A model generated the notes under the pieces. The model was not told the origin of the DNA, did not search any database, and worked only from the letters and a program-made list of their open reading frames with translations. Source: an uncultured Alphaproteobacteria bacterium (GTDB taxonomy: Bacteria > Pseudomonadota > Alphaproteobacteria > HIMB59 > GCA-002718135). Taken from it: 64,000 nucleotides of DNA. The stretch spans positions 1-64,000 of the forward strand of contig CACIED010000003.1 of NCBI GenBank assembly GCA_902585605.1. Direction: 5' to 3'. The position numbers were made by a program, and so were the translations under genes. Positions 53,791 to 63,761 of this stretch are shown here, piece after piece (the first letter of the stretch is position 1; each line of letters begins with the position of its first letter).

Positions 53791-55505
53791 GTTTTTTAGC
53801 AGTTAAAGATTTAAACATTAGTTATCCAACACGAAAGGAAACTATAGTTGCAAGTAAAAATGTAGAGTTTTATCTGGAGAGAGGGCAAATATTAGGAATT
53901 GTTGGTGAATCAGGATCTGGAAAATCTACAATTGCAAATGCGATAATTAACTTGATTGATCCTCCAGGTGAAATAACAGATGGCTCAATAAAAATAGACA
54001 ATATTGAATTGAGAGGTAACGAAGAGATAATTCAAAACATTAGAGGAAAAAAAATAGGATTTGTTTTTCAAGACCCTCAAACTTCATTAAACCCTCTATT
54101 TAAAATAAAAGATCAATTAATCGAAACTATTCAGGCACATTTGAATTTAAGTTATCAAGATTCACTTACAAAATCAATTCAATTACTTAAAGAGGTTGGA
54201 ATAGAGAATGCTGAAAAAAGAATTGAGGACTATCCACACCAATTTAGTGGAGGTATGCGTCAAAGAGTTGTGATAGCTTTAGCAATAAGTTGTGAACCTG
54301 ACTTAATTATTGCAGATGAACCAACAACAGCTTTAGATGTAAGTATTCAATACCAAATATTAGAACTTCTTAAGGATCTCACAAAGAAAAGAAATCTTGG
54401 TGTTATAATAATAACACATGACATGGGAGTAATAGCAGAAACTACTGATAAAGTTATTGTAATGCGATATGGACATATTGTAGAGCAAGGTGAAACTAAA
54501 GAATTGCTAACAAATCCAAAATCTACTGAAGCAAAAAGTTTAGTAATTTCAGTACCTCCTACTAATAAAAAAATTGATAGATTTAAATTGATTAGCCCTG
54601 ATGGAAAAGAAATTAAATCAAATTCTATAAATCTCACAAAAAATATTATTAAAACTTGGGGTGTAAGAGAAAATAAAAACCAAAAACTATTAGAACTTAA
54701 AGATGTTACTAAAATATTTGATGATCAATCTTTAGGAAGTATTTTTCCATTTGGTTCTAGAAAAAAAATTGATGATCAAATTGTCAAAGCAGTGGATAAT
54801 GTATCTTTTGATCTTATTGAAGGCGAAACACTTGGATTGGTAGGTGAATCCGGCTCTGGTAAATCAACTATCGCAAAAATCATTACAGGATTAGTTAATC
54901 CAAATAATGGATATATTAAATACAATAACGAGTCATTGTATAACTCGAATAACAAATATCAAATTCACAAAAGCAGAGGACAAATTCAAATGATTTTTCA
55001 AGACCCTTATTCTTCTTTAAACCCAAGATTTAAGGTTAGAGATATAATTTCTGAACCAATAAAATTTTTTCAAAAAAATATTAATAATAATGAACTAACA
55101 GAAAATATTCATGATTTAATTGATATTGTTGGCATGACACGACAATCTCTAGATCGATATCCACACGAGTTTTCTGGCGGACAGAGACAAAGAATATCAA
55201 TAGCTAGAGCTCTGGCGACAAGACCTCGTTTATTAATTTGTGATGAGCCCACTTCAGCTTTAGATGTTAGTATTCAAGCTCAAATTTTGAATTTATTGAA
55301 AGATATTCAAGATGAACTCCATCTAACAATGTTGTTTATAAGTCACGATCTTCCAGTAATACGTCAAATGTGTAATAGAATTGTTGTTCTTAAAAATGGG
55401 TTAGTATGTGAAAGTAATGAAACTGAAAGTTTGTTTAATAATCCTCAACACGATTATACAAAACAATTAATTAAGTTAATGCCAAAAATAGAATCACTTA
55501 TTTAG
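53787..55505 (+). CDS. ABC importer double ATPase (DppD-DppF fusion)
   Basis: A 572-residue fusion of two ATP-binding units, like YejF. Unit 1 (about 1-260) has GESGSGKSTIANAI, FSGGMRQRVVIA, LIIADEPTTALD and ITHDMG; unit 2 (about 295-572) has GESGSGKSTIAKII, FSGGQRQRISIA, LLICDEPTSALD and ISHDLP. Both are complete, so the dimeric motor is one chain. The ATG at 53787 overlaps the permease stop; an ATG at 53748 lies inside the permease gene. The C-terminal oligopeptide domain with cysteines seen in the other importers is absent. It is convergent with the LysR gene (8-base overlap). Confidence 0.94.
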   Translation: MSFLAVKDLNISYPTRKETIVASKNVEFYLERGQILGIVGESGSGKSTIANAIINLIDPPGEITDGSIKIDNIELRGNEEIIQNIRGKKIGFVFQDPQTSLNPLFKIKDQLIETIQAHLNLSYQDSLTKSIQLLKEVGIENAEKRIEDYPHQFSGGMRQRVVIALAISCEPDLIIADEPTTALDVSIQYQILELLKDLTKKRNLGVIIITHDMGVIAETTDKVIVMRYGHIVEQGETKELLTNPKSTEAKSLVISVPPTNKKIDRFKLISPDGKEIKSNSINLTKNIIKTWGVRENKNQKLLELKDVTKIFDDQSLGSIFPFGSRKKIDDQIVKAVDNVSFDLIEGETLGLVGESGSGKSTIAKIITGLVNPNNGYIKYNNESLYNSNNKYQIHKSRGQIQMIFQDPYSSLNPRFKVRDIISEPIKFFQKNINNNELTENIHDLIDIVGMTRQSLDRYPHEFSGGQRQRISIARALATRPRLLICDEPTSALDVSIQAQILNLLKDIQDELHLTMLFISHDLPVIRQMCNRIVVLKNGLVCESNETESLFNNPQHDYTKQLIKLMPKIESLI

Positions 55506-56475
55506 TCGAGTCTAATGAATTATCAAATTCATTTTTTACTAAATTTATAAAGTCTTCAGTAAACTTCTTTAACTTTTGTTTCTTTGAAACAATAATTCCA
55601 ACTTTATTATCTAAAAATATTTTGTGATTAACTTTTTTAAATACTAATTTTTTACTTTCTATTTCTTTTACTGACCCCGCACTTGTAAAAAAAGTTAAAT
55701 AATTGCTATCTTCAATTAGATAGTTTTTTATAAAAGAAAAAGAGTTTGAAATCAGATTTGGATTGATGGAGTATAATTTTTCTCCTACATCTCTTTGTAT
55801 AGAATTCCAAAAGGTAGCTGTTCCTGGATGAAAAATTAGAGGAAATTTTAAACAATCCTCTAAAAGAATTTCTGACTTACTTGATAAAATATGCTTAGAA
55901 GAACATAAAACCCCCATAGGAAAATTATACAAGTAAAGTACCTTTAATGTTTTAGGTAAGTCTTTTGTAAACGTAATTCCAAAATCTGTTTTATTTGTAA
56001 TCAGATTGTCTAAAATTGTATCAGGCTGCCTTGAAGATATCTTTATTTTTATATCTGGATATTCTTTTCTAAATTTTGAAATAATAGGTGACAAAAATTG
56101 AACAGCAAATGTTTCACCAGTAGAAATATTTATTTCTCCAGATGTAGAAGTTTTATTTTGTTTTAAATTTGATAAGAAATTATGATTAGTCTCATTTTGA
56201 ACTTTTAGATGATCAAATAATAATTTTCCTTCATTTGTTAATTCTAATCCTCTAGCATTTCTTATAAATAATTTTGTTTGAAGTCTGTCTTCTAATTTTT
56301 GGATCTGTCTTACTATAGCTGATGAATTAATATTTAAATTTTGAGAAGCTTTTCTAATAGAGCTATCAAGCGCAGATTGATAAAAATATCTGTACTCAAT
56401 TGACAACATATGAATATTATAAATAAGCGTTGAGAAATTGTCATCACAAAATTGATTATATTCTACTTTTGGCAT
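55498..56475 (-). CDS. LysR-family transcriptional regulator
   Basis: A 325-residue regulator. The winged helix-turn-helix spans roughly residues 25-85 (SIRKASQNLNINSSAIVRQI, then QKLEDRLQTKLFIRNARGLELTNEG), followed by a periplasmic-binding-protein-like effector domain beginning ISTGETFAVQFLSPII. The upstream ATG at 56475 has a weak AGAG 8 bases before it; the ATG at 56409 would give the more usual 303 residues and is a fair alternative. It diverges from the VOC-AstE-PuuE-carbamoylase operon across 26 bases, so that operon is the likeliest target. The effector is unknown. Confidence 0.88.
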   Translation of the reverse strand: MPKVEYNQFCDDNFSTLIYNIHMLSIEYRYFYQSALDSSIRKASQNLNINSSAIVRQIQKLEDRLQTKLFIRNARGLELTNEGKLLFDHLKVQNETNHNFLSNLKQNKTSTSGEINISTGETFAVQFLSPIISKFRKEYPDIKIKISSRQPDTILDNLITNKTDFGITFTKDLPKTLKVLYLYNFPMGVLCSSKHILSSKSEILLEDCLKFPLIFHPGTATFWNSIQRDVGEKLYSINPNLISNSFSFIKNYLIEDSNYLTFFTSAGSVKEIESKKLVFKKVNHKIFLDNKVGIIVSKKQKLKKFTEDFINLVKNEFDNSLDSTK

Positions 56476-56501
56476 GCAAATTTCTCTGTTAAAAAATCAT
56501 T

Positions 56502-56993
56502 ATGGACTACAGAGAAAGAGCTAGATTAAATCAGGACAAATCAATTCGTATAAAACATATGGCATTTGCAGTAAAAAGTGTAGATGAGGCTCTTGTAAAT
56601 TATCAATCTTTATTATCTGTTTCTGAAAAAACTGAAAAGGTTATATGGGAGAAAGCAGAAACAAAAGTAGCAATTTTTTATATTAACGATATCGAGTACC
56701 AACTATGTGAGTCTTTAAATAAAAATGGAAGATTCACAGAATGGATAGAGAAATATGGAGAGGGTCTCCATCATATTTGCTATGAAGTAGATAATATTGA
56801 TAAAGCACTTGAACATGCTCAAAAACATAATGCTAAATTAAGAATTTGTGAGGCATGTAATGTTTATGGAAGTCATGCCCATCCAGAGGGTTTTGTGGCT
56901 TTTCTTGATGATGAAGCCGCAGGAACTGAAATTGAATTTATGCAAGTATACACAGAAGAAGAATTAAAAAAATACAAAGTAACGGGAGTATAA
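56502..56993 (+). CDS. VOC-fold metalloprotein (methylmalonyl-CoA epimerase/glyoxalase-like)
   Basis: A 163-residue vicinal-oxygen-chelate protein. The four metal-ligand positions appear as His in IKHMAFAV, Glu in YQLCESLNK, His in GLHHICYEVDNI and Glu in TEIEFMQVY. An N-terminal extension of 15 residues precedes the domain. Members isomerise, cleave or epimerise small acids; the actual substrate is unknown. It opens an operon with the AstE-like gene 2 bases further on. Confidence 0.82.
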   Translation: MDYRERARLNQDKSIRIKHMAFAVKSVDEALVNYQSLLSVSEKTEKVIWEKAETKVAIFYINDIEYQLCESLNKNGRFTEWIEKYGEGLHHICYEVDNIDKALEHAQKHNAKLRICEACNVYGSHAHPEGFVAFLDDEAAGTEIEFMQVYTEEELKKYKVTGV

Positions 56994-56995
56994 AA

Positions 56996-57979
56996 ATGTC
57001 TAAAAAAATTGAAATTGGATCAGCAATTGCTGAACCTGGAAGAATAGCAGAGGGAAATATTTTTGTAGAAAAATTAGCTGGTGGAAGCGAACTAACAATT
57101 CCAGTTACTATTATCAATGGTTCAAAACCTGGACCTTGTTTTTGGATAAACGGAGGTATTCATGGAGATGAACCTGAAGGTATTCTCACGTGCACACTAT
57201 TAAAAGAAAAAATTAATCCAGATGATCTTTCAGGTTCAATTGTTATGATACCTGTTATGAATGTACCCGCGATGGAAGCAGCAGAACGCGGCAATCCATT
57301 AGATACCTTCTCATACGATATGAATAGAATTTATCCTGGAAAAAAAGATGGATACTTGAGTGAAAGGATTGCACATGTTCATAAAGAATGGATGATTAAA
57401 TATGCTGATATGGAAATCTCTATTCATTCAGGAGGCGCTCATTCTTATCTTGCAGAGGCTATGTTTGCAGCTAAAGATGATAAAACGCAAGAACTTGCAA
57501 GAGCAATGGGCGAAGATTGGAAAGTATGTCTGTATTCTAATATAACATCGAAAAGTCCAATGGCAGTAATGGCTGAAAATGGTAAACCAGCACTTACTGT
57601 TGAGCTAGGTGGACGATCTTCCACTGCTCCTGGAGCATTTCTCAAAGTAGGACAAACATTATTAAAAGCATGTATAAATATTTTAACTCATTATAAAATG
57701 ATTGAAGGCACACCGCATTATCCTGAAATAAGACATAAAGGCTTTCAGCAAGCTCTTTTAGCTCCTAAGAGTGGTGTATTTCTTCCTAATCCAAATATTA
57801 AATTTTTAACTATGATGAAAAAAAATGATGAGATAGCAAAAATCATTGATTATCAAGGTAAAGAATTATGTACATTAAAGGCACCAGAAGATGGAATGTT
57901 TTTTGGTTTGCGAGCTTTACCAAATGTTACAATAGGGGATTGGTGTTGTTTTTATGCTATAATCGAAGGCGAATGGTAA
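56996..57979 (+). CDS. AstE/aspartoacylase-family zinc deacylase
   Basis: A 327-residue M14-like amidohydrolase. Zinc ligands are H56 and E59 in INGGIHGDEPEG and H144 in EISIHSGGAHSY; the substrate arginine is in DMNRIYPGKKDG and the catalytic glutamate is in LTVELGGRSS. The family removes acyl groups from N-acyl amino acids (succinylglutamate, acetylaspartate, ectoine precursors). It lies between the VOC gene and the PuuE-like gene in one operon, so a compound with an amide bond is probably degraded. Confidence 0.85.
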   Translation: MSKKIEIGSAIAEPGRIAEGNIFVEKLAGGSELTIPVTIINGSKPGPCFWINGGIHGDEPEGILTCTLLKEKINPDDLSGSIVMIPVMNVPAMEAAERGNPLDTFSYDMNRIYPGKKDGYLSERIAHVHKEWMIKYADMEISIHSGGAHSYLAEAMFAAKDDKTQELARAMGEDWKVCLYSNITSKSPMAVMAENGKPALTVELGGRSSTAPGAFLKVGQTLLKACINILTHYKMIEGTPHYPEIRHKGFQQALLAPKSGVFLPNPNIKFLTMMKKNDEIAKIIDYQGKELCTLKAPEDGMFFGLRALPNVTIGDWCCFYAIIEGEW

Positions 57980-57988
57980 AAAAAATTA

Positions 57989-58894
57989 ATGAAATCTTTT
58001 GACAGAGACTTAGTAGGGTATGGTCAATCAAGTCCAAATCCTAGATGGCCAAAAAAATCAAAACTAGCTATCAATTTTATAGTAAATGTAGAAGAAGGAT
58101 CAGAGTATTCTCCTTTACTTGGAGATAAAAAATCTGAATCAGGTCTTTCAGAAGTTCCAGGCGGAAGACACAAAGAAAATCAAAGAGATTTAGGAATTGA
58201 GTCAATTTATGAATATGGTTCAAGAGTAGGTTTTTGGAGATTAACCAGTCTTTTTGATAAATACAGGATTCCACACACCTATTTTGTGTGTGCATTAACT
58301 TTACTTCAAAATAAAGAAATATGTAATTATATTAAAAAATCTCAAAATGATATTTGTTGTCATGGTTACCGGTGGGAAGAGCATTATAAATTAACTAAAA
58401 AAAAAGAAAAAAATCAAATTAGCAAAGCTTTTAATTTAATACAAAAATTGACAAATAAAGCTCCAAGAGGCTGGTATTGTAGATATGCCCCAAGTGAAAA
58501 CACTCGAGAACTAATAGTGCAAAATGGAAACTTCTTATACGATAGCGATGCTTACAATGATGATTTGCCCTATTGGGTCAATGTGAATAAGAAAAAACAC
58601 TTAGTTGTACCTTATTCACTTGATACAAATGATGTTCATTTCAAACTTCCTTCTGGTTTTAGTGGATCAAATCAATTTTATGAATATGTTTGTGATACTA
58701 TAAATTATTTATACAAAGAAGGCGCTCATAAACCAAAAATGTTAAATATTGGCCTTCATCCAAGACTAATAGGACGACCTGGAAGAATTGTTGCAGTTGA
58801 AAAAATAATAAATCATATTAAAAAACTAGATAAGGTCTGGATTTGTAACAGAGAAGAAATAGCATCTCACTGGATTAAAAACTTCAATGAATGA
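57989..58894 (+). CDS. PuuE-type allantoinase / polysaccharide-deacetylase-fold hydrolase
   Basis: A 301-residue NodB-fold protein of the PuuE kind. Marks are the opening RDLVGYGQSSPNPRWPKKS, FIVNVEEGSEYSPLLGDKKS, the metal-site HGYRWEEHYKL, RGWYCRYAPSENTRELI, YDSDAYNDDLPYWV and LNIGLHPRLIGRPGR. PuuE proteins are metal-independent allantoinases opening allantoin to allantoate; close relatives deacylate other cyclic amides. The next gene, overlapping by 8 bases, is an M20 enzyme of the allantoate/carbamoyl class, which strengthens a ureide or cyclic-amide role. Confidence 0.83.
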   Translation: MKSFDRDLVGYGQSSPNPRWPKKSKLAINFIVNVEEGSEYSPLLGDKKSESGLSEVPGGRHKENQRDLGIESIYEYGSRVGFWRLTSLFDKYRIPHTYFVCALTLLQNKEICNYIKKSQNDICCHGYRWEEHYKLTKKKEKNQISKAFNLIQKLTNKAPRGWYCRYAPSENTRELIVQNGNFLYDSDAYNDDLPYWVNVNKKKHLVVPYSLDTNDVHFKLPSGFSGSNQFYEYVCDTINYLYKEGAHKPKMLNIGLHPRLIGRPGRIVAVEKIINHIKKLDKVWICNREEIASHWIKNFNE

Positions 58895-60134
58895 TACTCA
58901 GTACACAAAATATCTTTTTGATTCTGTAAAAAAAATCTCTTTTGCTAATCCTGGTGTAATAAGAGATACTTATGGAAAGGGCGAAAATTTAACACATGAT
59001 TTTTTAATAAAAGAAGCAAATAAATTTACCAAAGATATTATTATTGATTATGGAGGTAACTTTCTAGCCACCTACCCTGGAAAATTGAAAAAAAAAATTG
59101 TCATTGGATCACATCTAGATAGTCAAAAACATGGTGGAAACTTTGATGGACTTACTGGTGTGATAATGGGTCTAGTATTAATAAAATTCTTTTTTGAGAA
59201 TAACATAAGACCAAAATATTCAATATCAGTGATGGGTATTAGAGGAGAGGAAAGTTGTTGGTTTCCATACAGTTATATCGGAAGTAAAATTGCAGTTGGA
59301 AAATTTGACAAGAAACTATTAGATTCTTTAAAAAGATCAGATACTAAAAAATCTCTTTCATATCATATAAACAAATCAGGTTTTAATGCTAAGAAAGTAT
59401 CTAAAAAACAAATAAAATTCGATATTAAAAATTTTAAATTTTTTATTGAGCCTCATATAGAACAAGGTCCAGTGCTTGAAAAAAAGAAAATACCCCTAGG
59501 CATAGTTACAGGAATAAGAGGAAGTTTTAGATTCAGAGATGCTTTTTGTAAAGGTGAATATTTACATTCTGGAGCAACTCCTTATGATTATAGGAAAGAT
59601 TCCGTTGTTGCAGTATCCAATTTAGTAAATGAAATGAATATTTTTTGGAAAGCACAACTAAAAAAAAATAAAGATTTAGTTATAACCTTTGGTCAATTTT
59701 TTACTGATAATGAGGAGCATTCTTTTGCAAAAAGCTCTGGTCTTGTTAATTTTTGTATAGATGTAAGAAGCAATTCAAAAAATACACTTGAATATACCAA
59801 AAAAAATTTAATCAAAAAAATTAAATTAATTGAAAAACAAACAAAGACAAAATTTTTTTTAGGTAAGGAAACAAATTCAGAACCAGCATTAATGGATAAA
59901 AAATTAATAAAAAAGTTTCAAATCTATTCCAAAATGATTTCGATGAAATTTGAAACTATGGCAAGTGGAGCAGGGCATGATGCTAGTGTTTTTGCAAATC
60001 ATGGTATACCTTCTTTAATGTTATTTATAAGAAATAAGAATGGGAGTCACAATCCAAAAGAATATATGAGTATTAAAAATTTTGAAAAAGTTTTTAAAGT
60101 CTTAAAAGGTATTATTAAGGATAATTATATCTAA
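58887..60134 (+). CDS. M20-family amidohydrolase (allantoate amidohydrolase/N-carbamoylase-like)
   Basis: A 415-residue dinuclear metallohydrolase. Metal ligands lie in IGSHLDSQKHGGNFDG, in GIRGEESCWFPYSYIGS, in EPHIEQGPVLE and in the final GSHNPKEYMS; the dimerisation-domain histidine is in GEYLHSGATPYDYRKD. This is the AllC/HyuC/beta-ureidopropionase subgroup, which splits a carbamoyl group from allantoate, N-carbamoyl amino acids or ureidopropionate. It closes the five-function operon that begins at 56502 and overlaps the convergent ATPase gene by 4 bases. Confidence 0.88.
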   Translation: MNDTQYTKYLFDSVKKISFANPGVIRDTYGKGENLTHDFLIKEANKFTKDIIIDYGGNFLATYPGKLKKKIVIGSHLDSQKHGGNFDGLTGVIMGLVLIKFFFENNIRPKYSISVMGIRGEESCWFPYSYIGSKIAVGKFDKKLLDSLKRSDTKKSLSYHINKSGFNAKKVSKKQIKFDIKNFKFFIEPHIEQGPVLEKKKIPLGIVTGIRGSFRFRDAFCKGEYLHSGATPYDYRKDSVVAVSNLVNEMNIFWKAQLKKNKDLVITFGQFFTDNEEHSFAKSSGLVNFCIDVRSNSKNTLEYTKKNLIKKIKLIEKQTKTKFFLGKETNSEPALMDKKLIKKFQIYSKMISMKFETMASGAGHDASVFANHGIPSLMLFIRNKNGSHNPKEYMSIKNFEKVFKVLKGIIKDNYI

Positions 60135-61970
60135 TTACAATTAACACAACACTGGTCGACCCAATGTCCAGGTTCTATTTCAATCAAGCCCATTTCAATA
60201 TTACCTCCTTTACAATCTATACCAGGGTTTGGACATCGTGTTCGAAAAACACAACCTGAAGGAGGATTAATAGGACTGGGAATATCACCTTTAATTAATA
60301 TTTTTTCTTTATCTTTTCCTTTTACTTTTGGTACTGCAGATAAAAGTGCTCGAGTGTAAGAATGTTTAGGACTGTTAAATAACTTTGATACTGGTGCTAT
60401 CTCTACGATATGACCCAAATACATAACTGCAACTTTATCACAAAAAAATTCAATTACGCTTAAATCATGTGAAATAAAAATCATTGTTAGATTATAAGTT
60501 TTTTTTAATTTTTCTAATAAATTTAAAACCTGTGCCTGAATAGAAACATCTAAAGCAGAGACAGGCTCATCAGCTACAATAAATTCTGGCTTAAGTACTA
60601 AAGCCCTTGCAATACCAATTCTCTGTCTTTGTCCCCCAGAAAATTCATGAGGAAATCTTCTTAGACTTTCTATAGGCAATCCTACGTCGTTAATTATTTC
60701 TTTAATATAATTAATAGCTTCATTTTTTTTCATTAAATTATGTACAAGTATGGGTTCAATCAATGTATCTAAAATATTTTTTCTTGGATTTAAACTTGCA
60801 AAAGGATCTTGAAAAATCATTTGCATTTTTTGTCTTATTTTAATCATTTGTTTATTTGAATATTCTGAAATATTTTCATTATTAAAATAAATTTGACCTC
60901 TAGAGGGTTGTAATAATTTAATTATAGATTTACCTAAAGTTGATTTACCTGAACCTGATTCTCCAACTAAACCTAAAACTTCATTTTTCTTTACATTCAA
61001 TGAAATATTCTGAACAGCTTTTACAGTTTCATTTGATTCTTTAAAAAAAACCTTTTTCTACAGGGAACTCTTTAAATAAATTTTCTATTTTTAGTATTAT
61101 TTCATTATCATCAACTTTAGTTTGTTTATTATCATCTTTTTTATTTAATTTGCGTTCTTCCAATTTAAATTCAGGTAATGATTGAATAAGATTTCTAGTG
61201 TACGAATGTTTAGGATTATCAAATACTTCTTTAACTTGACCCTCTTCCACAATTTCACCATGATACATAACAATAACTCTATCAGCTAATTCCCGAACGA
61301 TACCAAGGTCATGTGTAATAAATAAAATACTAGTTTTAGATACAATTGAATTTTTTAACTTCATTAATAATTGTAATAATTGAGCTTGAATGGTGACATC
61401 TAATGCAGATGTAGGCTCATCAGCAATTATCAGTTTAGGAGTACATGCTAGAGCAATTGAAATCATTACTCTTTGTCTCATTCCACCAGAGAGTTGATGT
61501 GGATACTCCCTAGCTCTTTGAGTTGGATCAGGTATTTCAACTAGACCCAATAAATCAATCATTTCTTTAACTGCTTTGGTTTTAGAGATTTTTTTGTGAT
61601 TTAAAATAACTTCAATTATTTGATCACCAATAGTCATAGTTGGATTAAGACATGTCATTGGTTCTTGGAAAACCATTGAAATATCATTTCCTCTTATCAA
61701 GTTATGTTTATCATCAGTAAGTTTTAAAATATTTACTTGATTATTTTTTTTATCAATTAAATTTATATTACCTTCTTGAATATAGGCATTGTTGGGTAGA
61801 AGGCCCATAATGGAGAGGCTGGTAACAGTTTTGCCTGAACCTGATTCTCCAACTAAAGCAAGAACTTCTCCTTCATTAATCTTAAAGGAAATATTTTTTA
61901 AAGCTTGTTTTGATCCATAATCGGACTGAAAGGCAGTACTTAAATTTGAAACATTCAAAATTTCTACCAT
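60131..61970 (-). pseudogene. ABC importer double ATPase (DppD-DppF fusion) interrupted by one base in an A8 run
   Basis: Two frames make one YejF-like double ATPase of about 612 residues. The 5' frame (61970 down to 61041) carries unit 1 with GESGSGKTVTSLSI, LSGGMRQRVMIS, LIIADEPTSALD and a linker ending in EFPVEKGFF-stop. The 3' frame (to 60131) carries unit 2 with GESGSGKSTLGKSI, FSGGQRQRIGIA, FIVADEPVSALD and the tail EPGHWVDQCC. The break is in eight adenines at 61043-61050 (+ strand). Dropping one makes the linker run on as GFFKESNETVKAVQNIS, the normal start of unit 2. Sequencing indel or slippage are both possible. Both ATPase units are otherwise complete, so the importer is probably functional. 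Confidence 0.88.
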
Positions 61971-61972
61971 AA

Positions 61973-62827
61973 CTACACTTTACCTTTATCTACTGATTGT
62001 CTCGCATCAAGTGCAATACTTAGCCTATCACCTAGTAAGTTAACCGACATAACAGTTAAAAATAAAAAAAGTCCTGGATAAATCATAGTCCAGGGCGCAT
62101 ATCGCATATACTCTCTTCCTGAACTCAACATGGCACCCCATTCGGGTTCAGGAGGTTGTGCACCTAATCCAAGAAAACTTAAGGATGCTATAGAAATTAT
62201 AGCACCACCTAAATCCATAGTTGCAATAACTATGATTATTGGAAATATATTTGGGAGAATATGATTAAACATTATTCGTATTTTTCCAAAACCCATATTT
62301 ACACATGCTTCAATATAAGGTTGCTCTTTAACTTGTAGTGCCGCTGAACGAATAATTCTTGCAAAATGTGGAATACTTGCCAATCCTACTGCGAACACGA
62401 CATTCCATAAACCAACACCAATTATTGCAACAACTAAAAGAGACAAAAGGAAGGATGGGAAACCAAACATAACATCAATTATTCTTGACCCAATAATATC
62501 CACTCTACCACCGATATATGCTATTGTTATTCCAAAAATACTACCAGCAATTATACCAAATAAAACTGAAATAACACCCACGCTTAAAGAATATCGCGCT
62601 CCATAAACAATTCTAGAAAATACATCTCTGCCATGAATATCTGTGCCAAATAAAAAATCCCAACTAGGTGGGGCTAATCTTGGCCCAGTATCAACTTCAT
62701 TCCAATTATATGGGGCAATCAATGGTGCAAAAATAGCTCCAATAATTATAATTAAAAGAAATATTCCACCAAAAGCTGATCCTTTATTTAATAAAAATCT
62801 TTTTAAAATAATTGAAAAATTTTTCAT
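61973..62827 (-). CDS. ABC importer permease, DppC-like
   Basis: A 284-residue inner-membrane permease of normal length with LIAPYNWNEVDTGPRLAPPS, FLFGTDIHGRDVFSRIVYG and the coupling loop PYIEACVNMGFGKIRIMFNHILPN. It overlaps the DppB-like gene by one base and is followed 2 bases later by the double ATPase, in the order binding protein, B, C, D-F on the minus strand. The C-terminus SLSFLGLGAQPPEPEWGAML is typical. Confidence 0.93.
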   Translation of the reverse strand: MKNFSIILKRFLLNKGSAFGGIFLLIIIIGAIFAPLIAPYNWNEVDTGPRLAPPSWDFLFGTDIHGRDVFSRIVYGARYSLSVGVISVLFGIIAGSIFGITIAYIGGRVDIIGSRIIDVMFGFPSFLLSLLVVAIIGVGLWNVVFAVGLASIPHFARIIRSAALQVKEQPYIEACVNMGFGKIRIMFNHILPNIFPIIIVIATMDLGGAIISIASLSFLGLGAQPPEPEWGAMLSSGREYMRYAPWTMIYPGLFLFLTVMSVNLLGDRLSIALDARQSVDKGKV

Positions 62828-63756
62828 TACCCTCTATTTCTTTCTAGTCTGATTCTTGGATCAATAATTCCATAAGTAAAATCTACTACCAAATTTAAAA
62901 AAATATACACAGCTGTCATATAAACAACTAGCGCTTGAACTAATGGTATATCTTTTGCCAAAATAGCTTGAAGCAATAATTGACCAAGTCCTGGTCTTGC
63001 AAATACTTCTTCTGTAATTACAGCTCCCGTAATAAGTAACCCAAATTGTATACCAAGTAATGTTACTGGAGGTATCATTGCATTTCTTAATGAATGTCTT
63101 AATACTATTCTATATTTGGATATTCCTTTTGAACGTGCTGTTCTTATATAATCTTGATTTAATACATCTACTAAACTTGATCTTGTTAATCTTGCCATTC
63201 CTCCAGCAAAAAATAAGCCGACTGTAATAGATGGTAAAATTAAAGAAACAAAGCCCTCACCTACAATTGGTACCCATCCCAAAGTTGTACCAAATATATA
63301 AATCAGCATCATCCCTATCCAAAAACTAGGAAGAGAAATGCCACAAAGAGCAATAATCATTGAAAAAGTATCACGCATTGAATTAGGTTTGGTTCCAGCA
63401 AATATTCCAAAAAAGACACCAAAAAAAACTCCAAATATTAAACCTCCTATAGAAAGTTCTATTGTAGGCATCATGTTTTCTTTAATCATTGTTGTTACAG
63501 GTTGCCTAGTGAGATATGATTTTCCTAAATCACCCTTAGTTGCATTAATTAAGAATGAGGTATATCTCTCAAAAACAGGTTTATCTAAACCTAAATTCTT
63601 CCTAACATTTTCTCTTACTTCATCTGATGCGGGTCGTCCGCCAAGCATTAAATTTACTGGATCTCCAGGAATAATATTTAGTGTTACAAAAACTACTGTC
63701 CAAGCAATGTACAGAGTGGGTATTACAATAAGGAGTTTTTTTATAAAAAAATTCAT
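62827..63756 (-). CDS. ABC importer permease, DppB-like
   Basis: A 309-residue permease with the N-terminal helix, NIIPGDPVNLMLGGRPASDE, GLDKPVFERYTSFLINATKGDLGKSY, and the coupling loop YIRTARSKGISKYRIVLRHSLRNAM. It is the first permease behind the binding protein that runs off the window's right edge; a stem-loop separates the two. It closely follows the glutathione/dipeptide GsiC-DppB pattern. Confidence 0.94.
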   Translation of the reverse strand: MNFFIKKLLIVIPTLYIAWTVVFVTLNIIPGDPVNLMLGGRPASDEVRENVRKNLGLDKPVFERYTSFLINATKGDLGKSYLTRQPVTTMIKENMMPTIELSIGGLIFGVFFGVFFGIFAGTKPNSMRDTFSMIIALCGISLPSFWIGMMLIYIFGTTLGWVPIVGEGFVSLILPSITVGLFFAGGMARLTRSSLVDVLNQDYIRTARSKGISKYRIVLRHSLRNAMIPPVTLLGIQFGLLITGAVITEEVFARPGLGQLLLQAILAKDIPLVQALVVYMTAVYIFLNLVVDFTYGIIDPRIRLERNRG

Positions 63757-63761
63757 AATTT

